DNA from: Anas platyrhynchos
Lineage: Eukaryota > Chordata > Aves > Anseriformes > Anatidae
Assembly (NCBI RefSeq): GCF_047663525.1
Contig: NC_092594.1
Location: 39,374,001 to 39,438,000, forward strand
DNA: 64,000 bases
Direction of reading: 5' to 3'
Shown: one piece after another, positions 49,522-64,000 of the stretch
Numbering within the stretch: position 1 is the stretch's first letter
Layout of the letters: the number at the start of each line of letters is the position of its first letter
Translations under genes and position numbers: made by a program
Notes under the pieces: model-generated
Databases searched by the model: none
What the model saw: the letters and a program-made list of their open reading frames with translations, nothing else
Told to the model about the DNA's origin: nothing

Positions 49522-50155
49522 TGGTGGTTTTACCTTGCTGGGCAGCTGAATTCCACCATAACCGCACCCTCACTCCCCCTCCTCAGAAGTGGAGAAGAAA
49601 GTATTCTGGAAAGAAAAAAAAAGAAAAAAGAAAAAAAGAGAAGAAAAAACTCACAGGTTGAAATAAGAATAATTTAATTAAAGGGGAAGGGAAGAGGAAA
49701 AAAAAAAAAAGCCTCAAAAAAGTACAGAGAGGAAAAAAAATTATTCTCTGCTTCCCATCAACAAGCAATGTTCAGCCATGTCCCAGGAAGCAGGGCCTCA
49801 ATAGGCGTAGTGGTTGTCTGGGAGGACAGTCGTCTTCACAATGGGAGCCTCCCCTCTCCCTCCCCTTTCCCACATCTTATTGAGTGTGACACTACCTGGC
49901 ATGGAATATCCCTTTGGCGGGTTTAGGTCAGCTGCCCTGGTGATGTCCCCACCCCACCTGCTGCCCACCCCCAGCCTGCTGGTGGTGTGGGGGAGTGGGG
50001 GTGGTTTGGGGAGAGTCTTGATGCTGTGCCAGCACTGCTCAGCAGCAGACACAACGCTGGTGTGATACCAGTGCTGTTCCAGCTCCAGGTGCCAGGTACG
50101 GCACTGTATGGGCTGCTGCAGGGAAAGTTAACTCCATCCCAGCCAGGGATGTACA
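49522..50155 (-). mobile_element. Second avian ERV LTR, minus strand, between FPGT and TNNI3K
   Basis: Read on the minus strand it begins TGTACATCCCTGGCTGGGAT, continues through a stretch about GGCATGGAATATCC on the other strand, TTTAATTAAA, and a pyrimidine-rich TTTTCTTC segment, and ends near GGTAAAACCACCA. This order matches a roughly 600-bp LTR family that I recognise from bird genomes. Boundaries are estimated from TG...CA ends. The flanking 5-mers (CACAT and GGCAT) agree in only 3 of 5 positions, so the target duplication is not clear. A-rich runs near 49615-49640 and 49699-49711 lie inside. No internal retroviral genes accompany it. Confidence 0.75.
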
Positions 50156-51539
50156 GGCATTCTGGAGGTTAGCTCCGTTTGCTTTACTGAACTAGCCTGA
50201 TTTCTGGGGACTCCATCTTCAGTGTGCTGTCAGAGGTAGGACACCTATTCGACTTGTCGGTTCTGTTGCTACTTGGAGTGTGAGATTCTTTTTGTTATCC
50301 AAAACATTCCCAGAAACTGACTGCTACTGTTACTTTATCATTCCAGGTTCCCTATCACTTCAGGATACCTGAAATTCTCTCAGCATACCTATGTGTAACA
50401 GCTGCATAATAGCTAACAATAGACTGCAGCAGATCCTTTTCGGAGGTCTGGCATTGAGCTTTGGTTTTGGTCAGTTCTTCTTATATCCATGTGTATCCTG
50501 TTAACACTTCGGGTTTCTCCTAAAGAATAATGTTGTTTTCAGTTCTCTTTCCACATTTTGCAACCCATTGAAAATTTCTCTTAAAACTGCAAGTTCTATT
50601 TATGAACAATTTGAGTGCTCTGATGTTTCTAAGCACTTGTAAAGCTGATAATTTAATCACATTAGCAAAATATCCTGTGTTGAGTTGCTTCAGAAGGAAG
50701 AAGAGGTTTGGATTATAATCAAAGGGGAAAATATGCCAAATCAGGTAGTAATTTGGCCTGCTTTTCGAAGTCACTCTTATTTTAATGCTCAGTATTGTAA
50801 AGAAGGACAAATATTATCTGATTTCTTTTTATCAAGCTTCCTGTAACTTCATTATAACAGTGTTTATCTCCCTGCTGACTGAACTCCCTCATGGCATCTT
50901 TCTTATGCCATCAGTAAGTACCATGTATTGATTTCATTGCTGAAAGCAACCAGGGTATAAATGGAAAATGGATTTGTTTCTGACACATAAGTAATGGGGA
51001 AAAAAGTAACAATAAAAGTATACTCACTAACAGTTTTGCATAGTATTGGGGTAGATATGATGAAATGCAGCTGGTGTGGTCTTATAGGCAGTGTTCCTTC
51101 CCAGCAAACACAGATAAGGAAGGAGGGGAGAACTGGCTGAAGTCTTACACTGTCATGGTTGGCACCTGGGTCAACAAGCTGCCTCTGTCAGTCCACCAAG
51201 TGCACAAGGAAAAGAAGGAGGTGTTGGAGTATTTCTCTCTCAGAATTCCTTTCTCGGAGTGCTTCTGACCTTCCCTGAACCACTCAGATGTGCTGGACCA
51301 GCTGCGGGCCAGAAAAGTAAGCACTGACTGCCTCTACTCACACTCTGCACAAAATGTTATCCTCTGAGACATGCTAGCTAATGCTGTTATAATTGAATAA
51401 GCATATATTTGACCTTCCAGGTAAGAAACATTTCTCTGCATTAAGTCTTTATGCCATTCCACACTTTCCTTCTGCAATAAATATTCTTATCTAAAATTGT
51501 CAAAGGACACACAGTGAAATTTAACAGTAAGATAATTGT
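50156..51539. other. Intergenic DNA, no gene supported
   Basis: AT-rich. An exon-like segment with an internal stop at about 51102-51316 is discussed under findings. No transposon is recognised. Confidence 0.5.
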
Positions 51540-51703
51540 TCTCAGAGAGTTTGTGAAGTCTTCTTCTCTGGAAATATTCAAAACCCGCCTGGATGCCATC
51601 GTGCTTAATGTGCTCTAGGTTATCATGCTCAGCAGAGGGGTTGGACTAGATGATCTTCAGAGGTCCCTTCCAACCTCGGCCATTCTGTGATTCTGTAATT
51701 CAG
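51540..51703 (+). mobile_element. CR1 LINE 3' end
   Basis: TCTCTGGAAATATTCAAAAC, CCGCCTGGATGCC, GGTTGGACTAGATGATCTTC and AGGTCCCTTCCAACC followed by the terminal ATTCTGTGATTCTGTAATTC octamer repeats. A clear, short 5'-truncated CR1 insertion in sense orientation. Confidence 0.93.
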
Positions 51704-54700
51704 GGATTGCTGGTTTCTAATACCAGATTCAGAAAATGACTTACTGTGGAATCCTGGCTTATGATTTTCCTCCAGTCTGATTAATAAAGGATACAATACT
51801 GAAAATGACAAGTAAAACTTTCTAAGAACAGGAGGCATCTATTGAAACCTGGAGTTCAGTTTTGAGGAAAGCTTGTTGAGTTCCCTAGCTGGATGCAGAA
51901 TTTCTGTGGGCCTCTAGATCACCGCCTGTCTTCATCTGTCCTGAAGAACAACTGAGGCTGGATGAATGTTTAATCATTTTACTCATGTCAGCTTTCTTTA
52001 TTCAATTAGTTTTGCTCTGTTGTGCAAGAATAGGCCTCATAATGAACATCATCTTAATGATTTCCCTGTCTGCATGCTATAATCGACAGAGATTTAGCCG
52101 TACTGTATTTATTATATTATGAAATTTGAGAGAAGGGGATTATTTCAGTAAGCTTTTAGGCAGGAAATTGAAATCAGAGCAATTGGGCACTTAAAAAAGA
52201 ACACAAGGGAAGGCAGCTTTTGGGGAACTTGAGTTAAGAAAGAAAGTTCCATCATTTGGATCTCAAAAGAAATGTGCTTAACTTGGACAAGGAGTTAGTG
52301 CTGCTCAGCATTTCCAGCTTCATGTTCCTAAATCGCTGATAAAATAGATTCATTTTCTCCTCTCTGCGCATGTGGAAGATTAATCCCTGTGCAAATGCCA
52401 CTGTAGTATTGTGATAATAAAAATAGTAGTACTAGTCTTCTGTACACTTCTTTTAATCCACTGTCACATGGAAGCTGTTGTAAAACACCCGTTTCACTAT
52501 GTGGACTATAGAGCTCCTTCTGCTTTATTTTTGTAATAACATGTTTTATTTTAATGTCCATTTCATTTTCTGTGACATCTGAATGTTACCAAAATTACAT
52601 GGAAGTGTACAGGAGCAGCTTACAGCCTCTTTAAGTAAATAATAGATATGAATATGTTCTAACTAATCTGAAATAACAATAGACTTCATCCTGTAGTGCC
52701 TCCCTAAGAAGGACACTTAAACCCAGAAATGGGAAAAGAATTTTGCACATAGTACCCTGTGAGATTGGACATGACAGCTGCACATTCCAAACATACAGGC
52801 AAAATGAAATAAAACCTCTAAAAAATAATCAAATGAATTTGTACACCTGAATACTCTGTAAATATTACATTTGAATACAATACATACTGAAAAAAAAAAG
52901 TGCTTTTGACATATTAGTGCTACTTGTATACATGTTAATTATACATGTTAATTGCCTAACACAATAGTAGATGTAGATACTCCTTTTTTGTTTGTTTGCA
53001 AATAGTCAGTTAACAGGTTCTGCATTTTTTAATTTTTCTTTTTACCCATATATTCAATTATTCTGCAACTGCTTCTCAGGGACAATGATGTGAGTGTTTC
53101 AAGAATTCACCAGTTAATTGTTTTCAGAAGTGTAATACTGATGAACTAAACAGTTTTGTTGACTCCACTGCCCCACCGCATTATCCTCCCTTGCCGTAGT
53201 TTCCAGTCAAAAGCTGATCTTCCCTGAGCATCCCTATGAATTACTCTCAACCAGTGTCTCTATGAATGAGCATTCACCTACTCACATTTGCAAACAGTGA
53301 ATAAAAGTATAGTACAGAAGCTGATGATTATTTTTTTTTCCCTAACTTCCTGATGTAGAAAGAATTAGTGAATAAATACTACGCATGTTATTTGCATCTT
53401 TCAAAGCCAATAATTTTACGTCTGTCTCATGGAATTTAAATGCTATTACTTTACAATGCTGTTGTAGTGTAATGCATCTTCTGCTCTTCAGCCCATGGCT
53501 TCTTACCTCACCTCCCACCTCACCTTTATGCTTCTGGCTTTGCTTCACTTCGCCTTGCCTTGCATTTAGATGCTGTTAAAAGCCTTTTCCCTCTAAGCAG
53601 TGCCCCATCGGCTGCAGGCCTGCAGACAGCAGCGCTGTGCATGGCACTGACAGCAGCCCCGGGATGTCCCCCATGGGCAGCAGGAGCTGCAGCACCAGAG
53701 CCAGCCAACAAAGGGGGATCCCTGGGCTAAGGAGCTGCCATGGACCTGTTTCAGACTATCCTATGATTTCTACCTGAGCTGACAAATTTCCAGTTGGGTT
53801 CCTACTGTGCTGCCAAGCCCACAGCTGACCACAGGCCGAAGCCAAGCCCCTCTGCAGAGCAGCTGTGCGTGCAGTGACCACTGTGGCAAGTCCCACACAC
53901 CACGCTGCGCCCGCTGCTCTGTGCTGCCCAGCATCTCTCACCAGCTCACCCAGGCCAAGCGGGCAGCTGGGGCATCGTCCTCAGCTGCTCTGTGTGGGAA
54001 GCCCGGTGAGGGCAGAGAAGATGCAGCAATGAAGCCACAGGACATGTCCTGGAACGTTCAGGGGGCTGTGGGGAGAGGGTTGTATTTTTATGTCCTTGAC
54101 TGCAAGGGTTTTATTTGTAAATCTCGGACTTTTACAAAAAAGGACAATATTTTTGCTGTTTGCAAAAGTGAAAGCCAAAATGCTTTCATCCACAGTATTG
54201 GAAAAGTCTGGAACAAGGCATGCCTCTCCTGACTTGGATCATGCCTCATGGCCGTTCACGGTCCTGCTGTAGGACTGACACCGGGGGGCGGCCACCTGCC
54301 CGAGGGCCGGGGCTGCTGGGAGAGCCCCGGTTGTTGGCGTGTGGGGGAGTGCAGCGGGCAGGTAGGCTGATCCAGCACAGCACGGCTGAAGGCAGAGCCT
54401 TTCCAGACATCCAAAGCTGTTGCAGCTGCCTTCCTGCCGTCAACCACACCGCTTGTGCACAGAAGCAAGCAGAGGGCAAAATGCAGCAGTGCAGACACGC
54501 GCGCAGTGGAAATGTGGAAAACGCCAAGCCTCACACACCTGAGAGGCAGGCAGGCAAACTGCAGGTAGCAGTGGTGGCCATTGTGGTATTTTGACAACCT
54601 GCGGCTGCTCCAGCTGCAGCCCCCCATCCAGAGCTGCTCCTAAGAGCACTGGTGACAAAGAAATAGGCAGATCTATCTTATTTGACAATCTAAGGCAAAA

Positions 54701-56636
54701 TTCCTTGAGATTGAAAGTGTCCTGCATGAATGAATCACAAAATGCTCAGAAAACTCCATTAATGTAAAAAGAAAAAAGTTTGTCACTGAGTTCCTTAATC
54801 CAGACCATGGAAATAGATGTGTGCTGGGGTGTCCTGGCAGGCCTTTTTACCATAGCACACTAACAGGTAGGGGAGGTGGCCAAAAACTTGTCTTGGGCTG
54901 CACAGCCATGGCTGCCTTTCAGAAATTTGAAGAAAAACAAACATCACTAAGCTAATAAAAGCAGCAGGAGAGCAGACACCCTTTGCTGTGCTGTATTTAC
55001 GGCTCTTCTGGTTGCTTGGCAACTGGATGGGGAGTATCAGTTAAGAGGCTGGTGCCTTTTTGCAAATATTTGGTTGCATATCACAGGGCATATTGTCAAA
55101 ACAGTTCAAAGTCTTCTGAAATACATCCATGGTTTTATGTGTACATCAGTGCAAATAAATGGATGAGCTCGTGATGTGTCAGGAACTATCACAGGAGTGC
55201 AAGTTTGTTTATAGAGGGATGCAGCAAGCTGAAGATTTTATGTATGTGTATTATATTTACATATCTTCTTGCCTGAAATCCTTAACAGAAAACTAAACAG
55301 AATAGTTGCCAAGGTCAATCAACAGACTTTAAACATCTCTATGCATATATATATATATACGTACATATATCAACATACACATACATAATGTATATATCAA
55401 ATACATTTTAAAAAGCAATAAAAGAAGGAAAAGAGACAGATACAGAAAACAGCATAAATCCTAAAATGGGCTGGGAAAATGAGTTTAAAGTGGTTCCATT
55501 TGATAGGAAACATAGGTAAACGGATATGAAGGGGGTAAACAACAGATAAGCACACGTGAACTAACCAGATTACCAAGGAGATTCAGTTTATGTGAGTGAA
55601 AGGCAATACTATTTTGTAATTAATCAGTCTTCTTTTTGGTTCTTAAGAGGAAGAATCATATGTGCACACAGTCTAGATTCATTGTGTCACGGTTTGTTTG
55701 TGTTTGTGTTGAGCTCTGCTCACTGTTTAACCTAGCTGGATCATGTTTTTTCCTATATTTTTGTGACATTGGGTGCAAACTAATATACTAACAAACAGGA
55801 CAAATTAGATTGAGCACAGCATTTATCTATGTATTTATATAGATCCTGGCCCTCAGCTGCCTTGTCCATGGTCTGCTTGGAATGTGAGGAAAGCAGCTCA
55901 GATACGTCCTCCTCCATTTCTGGGGAAATACTATCTGGAGCAGGAACCGCAGCACAACAACCTCAGGAGTCTCCTTCATTCTTAGTAAGTCTGAAAGAGG
56001 TACCAGCCTAGTTTTCTCCAGGCTAAGTCTTTCATTAGCAGTCTGATGGACATGTTAGCCTGTAGAGTTGATGCTGCCTGTGGTTGTGAAGGGGCTGGAA
56101 CTCTGTGGTGGTTCTTTGCATAAGGACAGAAGAATGCCAAGTAAACATACTGAATTCCTGACAGCAAACTCATTTTGTAGTTTAATTCAGTGAGACTTCC
56201 TTGGCATAGCAACATGTACAAATATTACTTAAGTGCAAGAAGTCAGTACTCTCTGATATGATACAATTTACACTTCATGACTATAATACCCAGAAGTTTC
56301 AAGGCCATTCTGTGTGTTACAATACATTTTAATGTTAAGAGTTGAGATCATCTCTAGCCTCTTTAAACTAAGCATGCCTTGGGGATCCTGAAAGTATGCT
56401 TGGGAGTCAGCTTCATAAATTCCTTTTTCTGTACAAAATTGGGAGCAAGCTGCCAAATCACCTCCTTCCCACCAGTTTTAGGTATTCGACAGATGGACAC
56501 AAATATTTCTGTTGAAACAGACAGTAGATATTTAAACAAGCTGATTAGGTACCTTTATTATTTTTTTTTTAAACTTGACAGCACACACTGCTTTGCTCTG
56601 TGTCATTGTTGCATGACATTCCATTTGGCGCAGGGT
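51704..56636. other. Intergenic DNA upstream of TNNI3K
   Basis: AT-rich, with two GC-rich patches at about 53580-54030 and 54240-54640 that have open frames on both strands but no recognisable protein, a 13-bp tandem duplication at 52928-52953, and an (AT)n/(AC)-type run at about 55343-55395. No gene is recognised; the TNNI3K promoter presumably lies at the right end. Confidence 0.55.
52928..52953. repeat. 13-bp tandem duplication
   Basis: ATACATGTTAATT twice in direct tandem, identical. Confidence 0.88.
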
Positions 56637-56659
56637 TTATTTTTAGCCAGAGACTATCA
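56637..56659 (+). promoter_or_regulatory. TNNI3K: MEF2-type and GATA-type sites upstream of the TNNI3K start
   Basis: TTATTTTTAG at 56637-56646 fits the MEF2 consensus YTAWWWWTAR exactly. CTATCA at 56654-56659 is a WGATAR GATA-factor site on the minus strand. They lie 91-113 bp upstream of the TNNI3K ATG and 7 bp apart. MEF2 and GATA4 drive many cardiac genes, which fits the heart expression of TNNI3K. The transcription start is unknown, so these may lie in promoter or 5'UTR, and single short motifs occur often by chance. A 26-codon upstream ORF (ATG at 56613, out of frame) overlaps this stretch. Confidence 0.45.
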
Positions 56660-56749
56660 AAGTATTTTTCAGTGGGACTGTCACTGCTCTTGAACAAGGA
56701 ATCGTATTACTGCAAGACTTTGCTGAAACAAAGAAGATACATTGAACAA

Positions 56750-63069
<6,320 letters not shown>

Positions 63070-64000
63070 GTATGTTTCTACTCCTGTGTACAGGAAATGA
63101 TATGAGTGAGTGCCAATATTAGGAAGTCATTTTGTATGAGATCGATACTATTCAAAACAAAACTCAGAATTGGTTTAGTATAATTTATTTATTTATTTAT
63201 TTATGTACATTTTGGGGAAAAACATATCTGTATATTGATTTTTACATTGAACATATATGCCCAAAGGGCCTAGATCTGTTTGTACATCTCTTACTTTAAT
63301 AAAAATATCTTTAAAGTCTTGGCAATAAACAACATTGCCTTAAATATCAGAAGCATTAACCAATAGATACATGATGAAACATTGTCATTCATACGTGTCA
63401 GAATTCCTGAACCTGGATATGGGCTGAGGCTTAGAAATGCTGTCCCTCTGAGTGTGAAAGAAGCACAATAAAAGAGGTTTATTTCCTCTGCTAGGTCTCA
63501 CAGGCTCTGCTCCACATCTCTGACATTTTTACTTCGAAAGGGGAGAGGGATTCTCAGTTTAGAGCTGTTTTAGCTTAGTACAGAGAAAACTATTATCAGG
63601 GTAAGTCATTTGTAGCACAAATCTCAGACACCCATACTGGTAAGTCGCCTGTCAGTTGGAGACTCCCATCTCCATTGTTGTCCCAAGAAGCCTTTCTCTT
63701 GGGGAGTACAGGAATGAAGAGAGGGATGAGATTCCCTGAATACCTATAATCAGGCCCTTTCCTTTCTAGACATGTTGTCAGTCATGAAACTGTTTTCTTT
63801 TCATTTACCACCTCAGTTCAGTCATTTTTTATATCTCACTTCTGTCACCCTGGCAACAGCTCACTCAGTGTAATTTATTATTTTTTTAACCTTGTGAAGT
63901 ACTGAGTGTGCAAAATTACTTTGGTAATGAAGGGTTTATTATAAAACATATGTATGAATGTGGGTATTTTAATTTTTATCTTCTTTGGGTCCTTTAAGCA
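63070..64000 (+). other. TNNI3K: TNNI3K intron 5 (partial)
   Basis: Intron sequence from the exon 5 donor to the window edge. It carries a (TTTA)n run at about 63182-63204. A pyrimidine-rich stretch ends in AG two bases before the window edge, which could be the next acceptor but cannot be tested here. Confidence 0.7.
63182..63204. repeat. (TTTA)n microsatellite in TNNI3K intron 5
   Basis: About five TTTA units. Confidence 0.88.

Noticed and set aside
55829..56011. Ser-rich 60-codon + strand frame as a TNNI3K upstream exon
   Set aside because: No counterpart in the TNNI3K N-terminus, which starts at 56750 with the conserved MGNYKS, and no family recognised.
56600..56749. N-terminal extension of TNNI3K upstream of ATG 56750
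   Set aside because: The frame is open but has no in-frame ATG, and the known protein begins at MGNYKS.
63999..64000. Possible start of TNNI3K exon 6 at the window edge
   Set aside because: A pyrimidine-rich tract ends in AG just before the last two bases (CA), but two bases cannot be tested, and the next residue that I know in human is Ala, which CA would not encode.

Overview
The window is vertebrate nuclear DNA, almost certainly from a bird. The evidence is several truncated CR1 LINE fragments with avian-type 3' ends, two LTRs of families I recognise from bird genomes, no SINEs, and two conserved vertebrate genes with bird-like exon sequences. No bacterial, plasmid or phage features are present. 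Only two protein-coding genes can be supported, both on the + strand and in the order known from mammals: FPGT (44584-48295, complete, 4 coding exons, 600 residues) followed by the 5' part of TNNI3K (56750-63069, first 5 coding exons, 148 residues; the rest lies beyond the right edge).

Layout. 1-39.7 kb is gene-poor, AT-rich intergenic DNA with CR1 fragments (6.4, 14.7-15.5, 19.2, 31.0 and 38.7 kb), simple repeats, a perfect short inverted repeat and several GC-rich patches without a recognisable gene. At 39.70-39.97 kb lies a pure (AGGGA)54 array. A solo endogenous-retrovirus LTR (40024-41082) with an intact 5-bp target duplication follows 48 bp after it. Another CR1 (43.6-44.0 kb) precedes a CpG island (about 44.44-45.08 kb) that holds FPGT exons 1 and 2. 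FPGT intron 2 carries a second, shorter tract of the same pentanucleotide in the opposite orientation. The 8.4 kb between the genes holds two CR1 fragments and a second LTR on the minus strand. TNNI3K begins at 56750 with a MEF2-type site and a GATA-type site about 100 bp upstream.

Biology. FPGT makes GDP-L-fucose in the fucose salvage pathway. TNNI3K is a heart-enriched ankyrin-repeat kinase. They are unrelated in function, but their exon phases match: FPGT exon 3 can splice in frame to TNNI3K exon 2, as in the annotated human FPGT-TNNI3K readthrough transcript. That fusion would swap the short N-terminal Met-Gly leader of TNNI3K, a candidate myristoylation site, for the FPGT N-terminus. This is the most biologically interesting structural point in the window. 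Nothing here looks like a wholly new system.

Limits: everything was read by eye, without alignment. Species, repeat subfamily names and the regulatory calls are inference.
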